Made by a program: the position numbers and the translations under genes. The notes below the pieces were generated by a model, which did no database searches, was not told where the DNA came from, and worked only from the letters and a program-made list of their open reading frames with translations. A stretch of DNA of 36,863 bases from Zoogloeaceae bacterium (GTDB lineage: Bacteria; Pseudomonadota; Gammaproteobacteria; Burkholderiales; Rhodocyclaceae): assembly GCA_016791025.1 (NCBI GenBank), contig JAEUNX010000065.1:1-36863 (forward strand), given 5' to 3'. Position 1 is the stretch's first letter, and each line of letters starts with the position of its first letter. Below, in pieces: positions 23,509 to 32,708 of the stretch.

Positions 23509-25311
23509 TTAGGTGGCCTTGCACCCGATGCTGTCGCGATGGCCCGACATCTTGGCCGTGCATTCCGCCATGAGCCGCTGCGTAAGGGCCGCGGCGTCAA
23601 CCGGCCGTCCAAAGAAATAACCCTGGAAACCATTACAGCGCTCGCGAATCAGTACTGATTGCTGATCCGCGCTCTCCACCCCCTCGGCAATCGTCTCCCG
23701 CCTCATGCTGCGAGCCAGGGCGGTAATCGCACGAACAATGGCCACACTTTCTTTGTCGGTACAAATATCCCGAATAAAGGATTTGTCGATCTTGATGATG
23801 TCTAGGGGAAACTTCCGCAGATAGCTGAGCGAGGAGTATCCAGTTCCAAAATCATCAACTGAAATCATAACTCCGAGGTTCTTCAGCGCCCGTAGCATTC
23901 CAGCCGTCACCTCTGGGTCCTTCATAAGCGATGACTCGGTGATTTCAAGAGTCAAGCGATCTCCTTGCAGGCCGTGGCTTCCCAGCGCATCACCTACGAC
24001 CTGCAGGAGGCGGGGCTGCCCAAACTGGATTGCAGATACGTTTACCGCAATGCGCATCCAGGGAAAGCCCATGTCCTGCCAGACTCGACACTGCCTGCAA
24101 GCCTCGGTCAAGACCCATTCACCGATCGGGACAATCAGGCCGGTTTCATCGGCAAGCGGGATGAATCGGTCGGGCGAAACTTTACCAAGGCGTGGATGAT
24201 TCCACCGCAGCAGAGCCTCGACACCGCGGAGCTGCCCCGCCCCATCCACAACCGGTTGGTACACGAGTTCGAGTTCTTGCCGCCCGATGGCATGGCGTAA
24301 ATCGGCCTCGAGGCTCATTCTTTCCGCCGAGGTCACGCTGACGGCTGGATCGAAGAATTGATACTGATTGCCCCCCCCTTTTTTTGCCAAGGCCATTGCG
24401 GTTTCTGCCTGGGTCAAAAGATCAAAGGCGGTTCCAACACCCCCATCGGCAAGGGCAACACCAATGCTCGCGGTCAAAAATATCTCGACGCGCTCTTGCA
24501 AGAACGGCGCCTCGAAAATGGCATTGATCCAGCGCGCCATTACGGTCGCAGCTTCCGGGGTCGCAATTCCTGGAAAGAAAGCGCCAAATACGTCGCTATT
24601 GATGCGAGTCAGCATTGCGTCCGCGTCCACGGCTCCTACGAGTCTTGCCGCAATCTCCTTCAGAATCCGATTGCCAGCATCATAGCCAAAGCTAGCATTG
24701 ACCCTCAGGAAGCGATCGACATCAAGAGTGACCAAGGTGCCTTTGCGCGGCTTAGAACGACGATCGCACTCTTCAAGCCATGACGCGACTCGGGTGCAGA
24801 AGAGGTTTCGATTTGGAAGCCTGGACAAGTGGTCAAAATTTTCCAAATGGTCCAGGCGAGCGTCAGCCTCCCTGGCGGCCTGGCGGGCCCGCAAACCCCG
24901 CACTTCCCGTTCGATAACCGGGACAAGGCGGTCGTATTTCCCCTTCTCGACGAAGTCGGCGACACCGCCATACATGGCCGTTACAGCAAAATTCCAGTCA
25001 ATATGATTGGAATAGATAATGACCGGAAGATCTCTTCCTTTTCCTTTAACAATGTCCATCGCCTTGAATACATCAAAAGCGGGCAGACGATGTTCGGAAA
25101 TCAGCACATCCCACTCGCCGCCATCGAGGGCGGCTGAAAAAGCCTCAGGTGAAGCAACCCGCGTGCAATCGCTTCGCACGCCACGCATGCTTAACTCGCC
25201 TTGGAGCAGATCGAAGTCGTCTTCGGAGGTGTCGACCACCAGAACTCTGACGCGAGACGGCCCGTCGTCGATCTTCCTCAATCGGCTCGTCGCCTCAAGC
25301 GCGGAGGCCAT
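23509..25311 (-). CDS. REC-GGDEF-EAL protein: c-di-GMP phosphodiesterase with degenerate REC and GGDEF
   Basis: A 600-residue protein; ATG 25309-25311 has GGAGGG upstream and overlaps the previous gene's stop by 17 bases. The N-terminal receiver (about 22-140) has Glu (LISEHRLP) where the phospho-Asp is expected. The GGDEF domain (about 155-320) reads NSDVF (238-242) at the signature, so cyclase activity should be lost. The EAL domain (about 330-590) is intact: VEALLRWNHP, NVSAIQF, LEITESSLM, DDFGTGYSS, KIDKSFI, AEGVE and the QGYFFGRP end. It should break down c-di-GMP, perhaps with GTP bound to the dead GGDEF domain as an activator. It lies between the diguanylate cyclase gene and flhDC, suggesting a role in motility. 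Confidence 0.93.
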   Translation of the reverse strand: MASALEATSRLRKIDDGPSRVRVLVVDTSEDDFDLLQGELSMRGVRSDCTRVASPEAFSAALDGGEWDVLISEHRLPAFDVFKAMDIVKGKGRDLPVIIYSNHIDWNFAVTAMYGGVADFVEKGKYDRLVPVIEREVRGLRARQAAREADARLDHLENFDHLSRLPNRNLFCTRVASWLEECDRRSKPRKGTLVTLDVDRFLRVNASFGYDAGNRILKEIAARLVGAVDADAMLTRINSDVFGAFFPGIATPEAATVMARWINAIFEAPFLQERVEIFLTASIGVALADGGVGTAFDLLTQAETAMALAKKGGGNQYQFFDPAVSVTSAERMSLEADLRHAIGRQELELVYQPVVDGAGQLRGVEALLRWNHPRLGKVSPDRFIPLADETGLIVPIGEWVLTEACRQCRVWQDMGFPWMRIAVNVSAIQFGQPRLLQVVGDALGSHGLQGDRLTLEITESSLMKDPEVTAGMLRALKNLGVMISVDDFGTGYSSLSYLRKFPLDIIKIDKSFIRDICTDKESVAIVRAITALARSMRRETIAEGVESADQQSVLIRERCNGFQGYFFGRPVDAAALTQRLMAECTAKMSGHRDSIGCKAT

Positions 25312-27301
25312 GAGAGTGCCCTCCGGGGGGGGCCTTGGCGGGCACCCGGGACGCCAATGCCTGAACGGTCCCAACCTTATTACGCCCCCGCTGCTTGGCG
25401 AGGTAGGCGCCTTGATCGGCCCGCTTCACCAACGCATCGGGATCCGCCATCGTGGCATCCCGGGTCGCCACACCAACGCTGATGGAAAGGGGAATGGCGA
25501 CTCCCGACGCCGTGACCGCAAGCCGCTCAACTGCCTTTCTCAGCCGTTCCCCGCAGACCACAGCAGCTTCGAGGGACGTTTCCGGGCAGATTACGAGGAA
25601 CTCGTCGCCGCCAACCCGCGCGACGACATCCTGACTACGCAAGGCCTGCTTGATTGCACCAGATGCCTGGATGAGGACCTGATCCCCAACATCGTGGCCA
25701 TGCCCGTCGTTAATCTGCTTGAAGGCGTCGACATCGATGACCATGCATGAAAGCGGAAGGCGACTTCGTTGGGACGTCGCCCATTCCTGAGCGAGCCGGT
25801 CAATGGCATAGCGCCGATTTGGAAATCCGGTCAGGGAATCGGTCAGGGCGACCTCCTGAAGACGACGGTTAGTAACCGCCAGCTCGGCAGCAAAGCGGCG
25901 GATCTCTTCACGATCCTTATCGACTTCCTGCTGCAACCGAATCACTCGATGCCCAGCCCGCAATCGCGCTGCCAGCACCTTGGGCTTCAATGGCTTGGTG
26001 ACAAAGTCGTCAACACCGTTTTCGAAGGCCTCAACCAGCCGCTCGTCTTCTTCCAGGCTGGTTAGAAGCAGAATATAAATAGTGCGCCCAATCCGCGTCT
26101 TACGTAACGCCCGCGTGAGTTCGACCCCATCCATCTCGGGCATGACCCAATCCACGATCATCATGTGGGGTTGAATCTCCAAGGCCAATTCAAGGCCGGC
26201 CCGGCCATTCTTGGCCTCGAAGATCTGGTGTCCAGCTCGCTCCAACACCCCCCTCAAGACTGAGCGGATCGATGCATCGTCATCAACTAGGAGAATCCTA
26301 AGTCCTTTGCCAGATTCGCCCGGTGCCGCGATGGCCTTTGCCGTTTCACCACTAGTGTTTTCCGCGGGAAATTCGCTTTCTAGAGCCACCTTGGCCAATT
26401 CATCAAACGGCTTGAGGGGCGCAGCCGGCAGACGCAACATCTCGCTCCACTCGGCCCACTCCTTCGCAAGACGATCGCAGATAGCGACGACCCCATCGCT
26501 ATCCAAGCTCAATGCTGCCCCGTGTTGGACGACCGCTGCCATGAGATGCGGACGTTCAAGTTCCTCGGCCAAGCACATCTCGGAGATGGACTCGGCGAGA
26601 ATTAGGGATTGCTGGAGGACGTGCTCCCGACTTCCTGGCAATTCCTGACTGACCTCTGGCTGTTCGAAACAAAAGGCAGCCTCAACGAAAACGCCAGGCA
26701 ATCCCCAGTCCGTTAGCATGGCTGCCGTCAATTCCCGGTGATTCATCACAAAGGCTCGTTGCTCAAGTTCCACAAGCCGGGTTTCCGAAAATTGTCGGTG
26801 CTCACTCAATACGGCCGAATATTCCTTTGCATAGAGAGTGGCGAGCGCCAACTCGCCGATCTTTGCCAATAGCCCCAGGCAAAATGTTTCATCCGGCGCC
26901 GCAACACGGGTCTTCTGGGTTACGAGTTGCATCGCAAGCGCCATCAGAATTGCCGTAGACCAAAAGCGCCGATAATCAAATTCACGGCAAGTGCCGCTGC
27001 TATATTCGGTGAGCAGGGAAAAGCCGAGGGCCATCACGCGCACTGCCGGCACCCCAAGGATCATGAGCGCTTCCTGGACCGATGCAGCGGGCCGACGGTC
27101 CAGCGACAACATTCCATTGGCGGTCTTGATCAGGCGCCCCACGAAGGCCGGATCCCCCTTTATGACACGAGCCAAGTCGCTCAAGGCGATTTCAGGGCTA
27201 CGGGTCATTTCCATGATCGCAAGGGCGACCCCCCGGGGCGACGGGAGATCGCCAGAGGCTTTGATTTGTTCGAACTTGGAGATATCGATGGCACGCGCCA
27301 T
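25295..27301 (-). CDS. HDOD-REC-GGDEF diguanylate cyclase
   Basis: A 668-residue protein, start ATG 27299-27301. The N-terminal HDOD domain (about 15-215; SPRGVALAIMEMTRSPE, IKGDPAFVGRLIKTANG) is followed by a receiver (about 338-455) with intact LLVDDDAS, phospho-Asp in MIVDWVMPEMDG and Lys in VTKPLKP, then a coiled linker and a GGDEF domain (about 495-640). The active site is RVGGDEF and an RxxD inhibitory site (RSQD) lies five residues before it, so it should make c-di-GMP under product feedback. It is the first gene of a leftward pair with the REC-GGDEF-EAL gene: synthesis and breakdown encoded together, the synthesis side under phosphorelay control. Confidence 0.94.
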   Translation of the reverse strand: MARAIDISKFEQIKASGDLPSPRGVALAIMEMTRSPEIALSDLARVIKGDPAFVGRLIKTANGMLSLDRRPAASVQEALMILGVPAVRVMALGFSLLTEYSSGTCREFDYRRFWSTAILMALAMQLVTQKTRVAAPDETFCLGLLAKIGELALATLYAKEYSAVLSEHRQFSETRLVELEQRAFVMNHRELTAAMLTDWGLPGVFVEAAFCFEQPEVSQELPGSREHVLQQSLILAESISEMCLAEELERPHLMAAVVQHGAALSLDSDGVVAICDRLAKEWAEWSEMLRLPAAPLKPFDELAKVALESEFPAENTSGETAKAIAAPGESGKGLRILLVDDDASIRSVLRGVLERAGHQIFEAKNGRAGLELALEIQPHMMIVDWVMPEMDGVELTRALRKTRIGRTIYILLLTSLEEDERLVEAFENGVDDFVTKPLKPKVLAARLRAGHRVIRLQQEVDKDREEIRRFAAELAVTNRRLQEVALTDSLTGFPNRRYAIDRLAQEWATSQRSRLPLSCMVIDVDAFKQINDGHGHDVGDQVLIQASGAIKQALRSQDVVARVGGDEFLVICPETSLEAAVVCGERLRKAVERLAVTASGVAIPLSISVGVATRDATMADPDALVKRADQGAYLAKQRGRNKVGTVQALASRVPAKAPPGGHSHGLRA

Positions 27302-27446
27302 TGGGAAAACACCCTCGACCAAATGGACAACCCGGGAACAGTCCGAGGAATAACGGATAGCGGGGATCCGACTTAAGGCACTACGCCCCTAAAGACCCCC
27401 GGGCTTTCCCCTCTCCGCAAATACGGGCCCCAGGAAGCAAGCTAGA

Positions 27447-27462
27447 ATATTCACCTGAATAT
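27447..27462. repeat. Inverted repeat ATATTC-ACCT-GAATAT before the NUDIX gene
   Basis: A perfect 6-bp inverted repeat with a 4-base spacer in an AT-rich patch. It overlaps a -10-like TATAAG (27460-27465), 12 bases before the NUDIX start. It may be an operator over a promoter. No Shine-Dalgarno sequence lies before the ATG, so the NUDIX transcript could be almost leaderless. Confidence 0.35.
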
Positions 27463-27476
27463 AAGATAGTCATTCC

Positions 27477-28016
27477 ATGAATTACTGTTCTTCCTGTGGT
27501 GCTCCCGTCAGTTTCAGGATTCCTCCCGGGGACTCTCTCCCACGTCACGTCTGCAGCAGCTGCGGAACCATCCACTACAGCAACCCGAAGATCGTTGTCG
27601 GTGCCCTGGCGGAATGGGGCGATCAGATTCTTCTCTGCCGACGCGCCATCGAACCCCGATTGGGCTACTGGACACTACCAGCGGGGTTCCTCGAGAACGG
27701 CGAAACAACTGGCGAGGGGGCAATTCGAGAGACTTTAGAGGAAGCGCAGGCACGCATCGAACTGGATTCGATGTACAGCCTCATTAACGTGCCCCACATT
27801 AGTCAGGTCCACATCATTTACCGGGCTCGCCTCCTTGACCTCCACTTCGGACCCGGGGAAGAATCCCTCGACGTTCGCTTGGTCGATGAAGCGGAGATTC
27901 CGTGGAAGGACATCGCGTTTCGCACGATTGGAATGACCTTGCGTCAATATTTCGACGACCGCAGGCGTGGTAAGTTCGGCTTCTTTACGGCAGACGTCCT
28001 TCCGCCACCGGGCTAG
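27477..28016 (+). CDS. Zinc-ribbon NUDIX hydrolase
   Basis: A 179-residue enzyme. The N-terminal zinc ribbon has two CxxC pairs (CSSCGAP, CSSCGTIHYSNP). The NUDIX box follows the usual pattern: GFLENGETTGEGAIRETLEEAQ with the REtlEE core. Such proteins hydrolyse nucleoside diphosphate derivatives such as ADP-ribose or NAD-type compounds, with Mg2+ bound by the box glutamates. The exact substrate cannot be told. It is a single gene, divergent from the HDOD-REC-GGDEF gene and convergent with the TonB-like gene seven bases away. Confidence 0.92.
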   Translation: MNYCSSCGAPVSFRIPPGDSLPRHVCSSCGTIHYSNPKIVVGALAEWGDQILLCRRAIEPRLGYWTLPAGFLENGETTGEGAIRETLEEAQARIELDSMYSLINVPHISQVHIIYRARLLDLHFGPGEESLDVRLVDEAEIPWKDIAFRTIGMTLRQYFDDRRRGKFGFFTADVLPPPG

Positions 28017-28023
28017 CGCCCCG

Positions 28024-28713
28024 TCACGGATTTGCGAGCAGCACCAAGGATAGGTGGAATGCCGCACGGGAGGCGAATCCGGTCATCTCCACATCCTGAA
28101 CCAGCCAGCTAATCCGTTCCTTGAGGCTTTGCGCCCGGTCCGGGTCGCCCCCATTATTTACGACGCTGATGGCAACAACTCGGCCATTAAGGATGGTCAA
28201 ATCGATCTCCAGAGTGACTGGATTGCCCCCACCAATCCTGCTCGCCAATTCCCGATCCCGACCGAGCACCGATGCCAATCGAAGGCGAAGGCGAGTGATC
28301 TGATCGCCCGACACGATAGTGGCATCGCCAGCATTGAACTCGAGTTGACGGCTTGAAGGGTCCGCCGAAACCATTGGCGAAGTGTCGATGGGGGGCGCGA
28401 CTTCTGGCATTCGAGATCGAGCAGTTTTCGCGGGGCTTGCGGAAACCTTGCGATCTCGCGAATGTTCTAAGAGTTGTTTTAGTGCTTCGGCTGGTTGTGT
28501 TCCCTGACCAGCATCGCCCCTCCGCCCCGGAGCAATAGAACCGGCGAGCACAGGGGGTGCCAGTCGGGCGGAAATCTTTGGATGGCTGCCAGCGACGTAT
28601 AGCGAGGGGGCACCTGCTGGCCAGAGCAGCCAACCGTGAAGCACTATGGAAGCGATCGCTGCCCAAAGAATCGGCCCCCGGGAGTCCGGGTGCTTATGGA
28701 CCAAGCAAGACAT
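28024..28713 (-). CDS. TonB-like single-pass membrane protein, unassigned
   Basis: A 229-residue protein with one N-terminal transmembrane helix (about 15-33, ILWAAIASIVLHGWLLW), a Pro/Ala/Ser-rich middle and a C-terminal alpha/beta domain (VTLEIDLTILNGRVVAISVVN, then LKERISWLVQDVEM). This resembles TonB-type energy transducers in layout, but the classic YP box of TonB is not visible and no exbBD or receptor gene is nearby. Its start ATG 28711-28713 lacks a good Shine-Dalgarno site and lies only 10 bases from the divergent HNH start. Treat as hypothetical, TonB-like. Confidence 0.7.
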   Translation of the reverse strand: MSCLVHKHPDSRGPILWAAIASIVLHGWLLWPAGAPSLYVAGSHPKISARLAPPVLAGSIAPGRRGDAGQGTQPAEALKQLLEHSRDRKVSASPAKTARSRMPEVAPPIDTSPMVSADPSSRQLEFNAGDATIVSGDQITRLRLRLASVLGRDRELASRIGGGNPVTLEIDLTILNGRVVAISVVNNGGDPDRAQSLKERISWLVQDVEMTGFASRAAFHLSLVLLANP

Positions 28714-28723
28714 TGGAGTACGC

Positions 28724-29371
28724 GTGAATCACCACACCCACCTTCCCCCTTTTGCTCCGCACCCGTATTCGTCTGCAAAGGCACTACACCCTTGGATCTT
28801 GACCCTCGACGTCAACGGCCAGCCGCACCGCTGGATCGGCTGGCAGGCAGCTTGCCACTATTATTCACTTAACATGGTGGCATGGACGGCCGGCGATCGC
28901 GACTTCCGCTTCAAGGGAGGCGTCAGCCGCGTCACCGGCCTACGCTCGGAGATTATCACCAACAGTATTATTGCGATTCGCGGGCGAGCCCTTCGTTCCA
29001 CCACAATGCTGGCCACACCCCCATTAAGCAACCGGGAGCTCTTTCACCGCGATTGCCAAATTTGCGCATATTGCGGCCAGCATTTTCCGTCCCAATTGCT
29101 GACTCGCGACCACATCACACCGGTTTCACGAGGGGGCCGGGATATTTGGATGAACGTGGTGACCGCTTGCCGCCCCTGCAATCAACGCAAGAGTGGGCGT
29201 ACGCCAGAGCAGGCGCGAATGGCTTTGCTTTATGCTCCCTACATCCCCAATAAGGCCGAATATTTGATTTTGTGCAATCGCCATATTTTGGCCGATCAGA
29301 TGGACTTTCTCAGCCGCCATCTTCCCAGAGAAAGTCGCCTGAACATCGACACCACCTTGACCGGTAGCTAA
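28724..29371 (+). CDS. HNH endonuclease family protein
   Basis: A 215-residue protein. GTG 28724 is preferred because GGAG lies five bases upstream; an in-frame upstream ATG would run into the divergent gene. The HNH module is in the second half: CAYCGQHF, LTRDHITPVSRGGRDIWMNVVTAC (in part), CRPCNQRKSGRTPEQA, with both Cys pairs for zinc and the central His. Stand-alone HNH proteins of this type are widespread in proteobacteria, with unknown biological role; nothing nearby indicates a restriction, phage or toxin system. The N-terminal 100 residues (HPWILTLDVNGQPHRWIGWQ) are conserved-looking but have no named domain. Confidence 0.88.
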   Translation: MNHHTHLPPFAPHPYSSAKALHPWILTLDVNGQPHRWIGWQAACHYYSLNMVAWTAGDRDFRFKGGVSRVTGLRSEIITNSIIAIRGRALRSTTMLATPPLSNRELFHRDCQICAYCGQHFPSQLLTRDHITPVSRGGRDIWMNVVTACRPCNQRKSGRTPEQARMALLYAPYIPNKAEYLILCNRHILADQMDFLSRHLPRESRLNIDTTLTGS

Positions 29372-29545
29372 GAAGTGAGCCTGCCGACGTTTGAGAAATA
29401 TTCGGCGATTGCTCCGGTGAATTCACTCGTGAACGGTAACTTCCACGAAAGGTCGGCCACGAAATCACCATTCAGATTTTCGCTTTCTCGCCCGTAATCC
29501 GGAAAGAAGCAAGGAATTACGTCGATTGCGAAAAGGAGTGTCCGC

Positions 29546-30406
29546 ATGGTCGAATTTGAAACTCAAGCACAGCAATACGCGGAAGCCATTGAAAAGGAAC
29601 TCAAATCTGGGCGACTTAACTTCCCAACTGTATTCGACCTATCCCTGCGCATCAAGCGCCTCGCCGACGATCCCAACGCCACCCTGGACCAGATCGCCCG
29701 AGTTGTACAAACCGAGCCTGTCCTCAGCGCAAAACTTGTCCGCCTCGCAAACTCAGCAGCCATCAATCCGTCTGGTAAATCGGTCTCGAGCGTGATTGAT
29801 GCGGTACGGCGAATCGGCCTTGCCACCCTGCGCTGCATGGCCTTCGCAATATCCGCAGAGCAACTCGCACACGATCTACGTTCAAAAACCATGCGCCTTA
29901 CCGCTGCGGGGTTGTGGATGAATTCTGTCGATGTTGCCTGTTGGTCATTTGCCCTGGCAAAAAAACTTCGGGTGGTCTCCGCGGACACGGCCCTATTTGC
30001 CGGCATGATGGTCAATATCGGACAATTCTTTCTCTTGGCCAGGGCCGCCGAATATCCCGATCTGGAGGCCGACGCAGAACGCTTTGCTGAATTTGTCGCC
30101 CTCTGGAACGAGCCTGTCAGCCGCGCTTTACTGGAAGCAATGGAAATGCCTGGCGCAATTTTGGACGCAATTGACTACGATGACCCATACGGCGGCAGTT
30201 GGCCACCGAAGCAGCTTGCCGACATCCTTTTTGTGGCGGGTTTGGCGGCCGAGGCGCCCAATCCATTTGCCGCCCTGAGGCGGCAGGATCGCGAGAATCT
30301 CCTTGCCTGCGCAACACTAGGGATTGAATCTAAGGCCTTGAAGGAACTGCTGGAAGCTGCGGCGGAAGAACGAAAAACCATGCTTGCCGCCCTGTACGGA
30401 CCTTGA
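29546..30406 (+). CDS. HDOD-domain protein
   Basis: A 286-residue single HDOD domain protein starting at ATG 29546 with AAGGAG upstream. Typical segments: LPTVFDLSLRIKRLADDPNATL-like N-terminus, VVQTEPVLSAKLVRLANSAA, VIDAVRRIGLATLRCMAF, and FAGMMVNIGQFFLL. HDOD proteins lack the catalytic residues of true HD phosphohydrolases and act as signalling scaffolds, often in motility or c-di-GMP networks. The gene stands alone, with the convergent AcoR-type gene downstream and a stem-loop between them. The 174-base gap before it shows nothing recognisable. Confidence 0.92.
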   Translation: MVEFETQAQQYAEAIEKELKSGRLNFPTVFDLSLRIKRLADDPNATLDQIARVVQTEPVLSAKLVRLANSAAINPSGKSVSSVIDAVRRIGLATLRCMAFAISAEQLAHDLRSKTMRLTAAGLWMNSVDVACWSFALAKKLRVVSADTALFAGMMVNIGQFFLLARAAEYPDLEADAERFAEFVALWNEPVSRALLEAMEMPGAILDAIDYDDPYGGSWPPKQLADILFVAGLAAEAPNPFAALRRQDRENLLACATLGIESKALKELLEAAAEERKTMLAALYGP

Positions 30407-30433
30407 TGCACCCCAATTCCGCGGGTGCAACCC

Positions 30434-30463
30434 CCGAGGCGGCCACATCGGGCCGCCTCTCGG
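30434..30463. terminator. GC-rich stem-loop between convergent HDOD and AcoR genes
   Basis: GAGGCGGCC and GGCCGCCTC form a perfect 9-bp stem with a six-base loop (30436-30459), which a two-base bulge could extend outward. There is no T run on either side, but it sits exactly between two convergent stop codons, so it may act as a bidirectional terminator or transcript-end stabiliser. Confidence 0.5.
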
Positions 30464-30467
30464 ACAA

Positions 30468-32501
30468 TCAGAGTCGCCCCATCTTGCGATAAAGCGTGTT
30501 CCGGCTGATCCCAAGCCGACGGGCCGCAGCCGAGACGTTGCCCTTCTCCTCCTGCAGCACTTGTTCAATGGCCCTTCTCTCGATCACGTCTAGCGAATCT
30601 GCCGGAACCAAAGTAGCCGGCACTGCGCCCGCCGATGGCCTCGGGGACATTCCACCCTTGGACTGAGCTGCCTGCTCTTCATGGTCAGATTCGATGGCAA
30701 AGAGCTCCTCGGGGAGATGGGCTGGCGTAATGACCGACTCGCCGTCGTCCAGTAGCGCCATGGCCACCCGAATGGCATTGTGCATCTGGCGGATGTTGCC
30801 AGGCCAGCGGTAACGTTCGAAAAATCCAACCACCTCCCCCGACAAAGCCACCGGCCGACTTTCCTGACTCTCAAAGGCAAGGATGGTCTCGGCAATCTGG
30901 CGAATGTCACTGCGTTCGCGCAGGGACGGCAAGGTCACAGTCAGGCCATTGACGCGGTAATACAGATCCTGACGGAAAACGCCCCCACGAACCGCTTCAG
31001 GCAAATTTCGGTGGGTCGCGCATACCAAGGAAATATCGACCGGGACGGACTTCACCCCGCCCAAAGGAGTCACCAGCCGTTCCTGCAATACCCGCAGGAG
31101 CCTAGCCTGGAGGTTGAGCGGCATATCGCCAATTTCATCAAGAAAGAGAGTACCGCCACTGGCCTGCTGAATCTTGCCGGCATAACCTTCCCTTCGTGCA
31201 CCAGTGAAGGCCCCACCCACATAACCAAAAAGCTCTGATTCAATGAGATTTTCTGGAATGGCGGCACAGTTCAGCGCCACAAAGGGAGCACTGCGCCGCG
31301 GTCCGCTTCGGTGGAAGGCCTTGGCGAACATTTCCTTGCCTACCCCGGACTCGCCGAGAATGAGCAGGGGAATATCCTTCCCCACAATCCGACCCGCCCG
31401 CTGAATCGCCGCCGAAAGACGCTCGTCCCCAGTATCAAGGCAAGAGAGGGTCGCGTTTTCGACACCGCACTTGTCACGGGGACCAGACCGGGGCGATCGA
31501 GGCATCTCACCCGGGGCCCCGAGGCCCAAGGTTGGCGTATTCTGGGCGCCCGTCTTCACCACGACAGGCGGCAAACGTAGTCGGGCAAAAATTCGCTTCC
31601 CACTGCGTAAGCCCAGCGCAATCATGGCCTGGGGATCACGTCCCGCACGATCGACGAATTGACTGAATCCACTGTCGAAGACCATCGAAAAGTCCATCTG
31701 ACTAAGATGGGCGCGACTAATACCGAGCATCTGGAGGCCCGGACGATTGGCGGCCACCAAGTCGCCTCCGGGGGACAAAACCACCAACCCTTCCTGCAGG
31801 GTGCCCAGATATTCCATGTCAGTATGGAACGATAAGAGGATCTCGCGGGCAAATTCGGCTTCGAAGAGCCGGCGTTCAAGAATATTCGTCGTCATTCGGA
31901 CCAAACCCAGCGTATGCCGCTGGTATGCACGGTAATCACCGGAGATATCGAGGACGCCCATCAGACGCTCGTGAGCATCGAAGATGGGAGATGCACTGCA
32001 GGTCAGGAAGCCATTGCGATCGAGAAAATGTTCGCTGCCCACGATCTCGATCGGAACCCGCTCCGACAAGGACGTGCCAATCGCATTGGTACCCCGCCCG
32101 GTTTCGTCCCAGGAGGCCCCAGGTTGCAACTCTGCGCGATTGGCCTGGGCAACAAAGTCCGGATCCCCCAGACTTTCAAGAATCATTCCCACGCTGTCCG
32201 AAAGAATGACCACGCTACCCGTCGAGCGGATCTGCTCGTAGAGATGATTCAAGATTCCCCGCGCGTGGGATAAAAGAAACCCGTTCCGATCACGAGCTTC
32301 GCGCAAGACATTTGCTGAGACGACCCCGACCGAATCCCCTAAACAGTCAAGACCGCGGGATCGGCAACGTTCCCAAGACCGCAAGACCCGCCGGTCCGGC
32401 ATTCCATCCGCTGCCCCTTCGCCACTTCCATCCAAAAAAGCCCGGCGAGCGTCCCGGGTGAGGCTGTTGCGCACTTCTACCGACTGCAGTGCTCCATCCA
32501 C
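30468..32501 (-). CDS. Sigma-54-dependent AcoR-type transcriptional activator
   Basis: A 677-residue enhancer-binding protein. I place the start at GTG 32499-32501, which has GGAGGAG six bases upstream and lies about 17 bases after a promoter-derived start; the 38-codon longer ORF would cover that promoter. An N-terminal AcoR-like region with a GAF domain (about 40-210; PGASWDETGRGTNAIGTSL) precedes a PAS-like segment. The AAA+ domain has Walker A GESGVGKE (383-390), the sigma-54-contacting GAFTGA loop (430-435) and Walker B LFLDE (452-456). A Fis-type helix-turn-helix ends the protein (VSAAARRLGISRNTLYRKM). It is divergent from the pedF operon, which has a sigma-54 promoter, so it very probably activates that operon in response to an alcohol or aldehyde signal. 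Confidence 0.94.
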   Translation of the reverse strand: MDGALQSVEVRNSLTRDARRAFLDGSGEGAADGMPDRRVLRSWERCRSRGLDCLGDSVGVVSANVLREARDRNGFLLSHARGILNHLYEQIRSTGSVVILSDSVGMILESLGDPDFVAQANRAELQPGASWDETGRGTNAIGTSLSERVPIEIVGSEHFLDRNGFLTCSASPIFDAHERLMGVLDISGDYRAYQRHTLGLVRMTTNILERRLFEAEFAREILLSFHTDMEYLGTLQEGLVVLSPGGDLVAANRPGLQMLGISRAHLSQMDFSMVFDSGFSQFVDRAGRDPQAMIALGLRSGKRIFARLRLPPVVVKTGAQNTPTLGLGAPGEMPRSPRSGPRDKCGVENATLSCLDTGDERLSAAIQRAGRIVGKDIPLLILGESGVGKEMFAKAFHRSGPRRSAPFVALNCAAIPENLIESELFGYVGGAFTGARREGYAGKIQQASGGTLFLDEIGDMPLNLQARLLRVLQERLVTPLGGVKSVPVDISLVCATHRNLPEAVRGGVFRQDLYYRVNGLTVTLPSLRERSDIRQIAETILAFESQESRPVALSGEVVGFFERYRWPGNIRQMHNAIRVAMALLDDGESVITPAHLPEELFAIESDHEEQAAQSKGGMSPRPSAGAVPATLVPADSLDVIERRAIEQVLQEEKGNVSAAARRLGISRNTLYRKMGRL

Positions 32502-32525
32502 GCCGTTCTCCTCCAATATTCCACT

Positions 32526-32554
32526 TATATATTTATAACTTTTGTCTATTCCAA
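32526..32554 (-). promoter_or_regulatory. Candidate sigma-70 promoter for the AcoR-type activator
   Basis: Leftward TTGGAA (32549-32554 complement), 17 bases, then TATATA (32526-32531 complement) in the most AT-rich patch of the region. Transcription would begin near 32518, just before the GGAGGAG site and the GTG start at 32501. Each hexamer matches 4 of 6. Confidence 0.5.
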
Positions 32555-32708
32555 CCGTAGCACCTGTCACAAAACGGAACAAGGCACGCGTCTCACGACG
32601 CAGCAGATCCTGCAACTACCATGCCAAAAACGATCCAACGGATGAAACAGGAACATCTATAGTTGAGTCAAAGATTACTCCCTCTCAAACCCCTTCGCGA
32701 GTCGATGA

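Noticed and set aside
28724-29371. HNH protein as part of a defence or homing element
   Set aside because: No intron, intein, phage, methylase or toxin gene is adjacent, and no flanking repeats were seen.
32502-32615. N-terminal extension of the AcoR-type gene by 38 codons
   Set aside because: It has no ribosome binding site and would cover the likely sigma-70 promoter; GGAGGAG sits six bases before the GTG at 32501.
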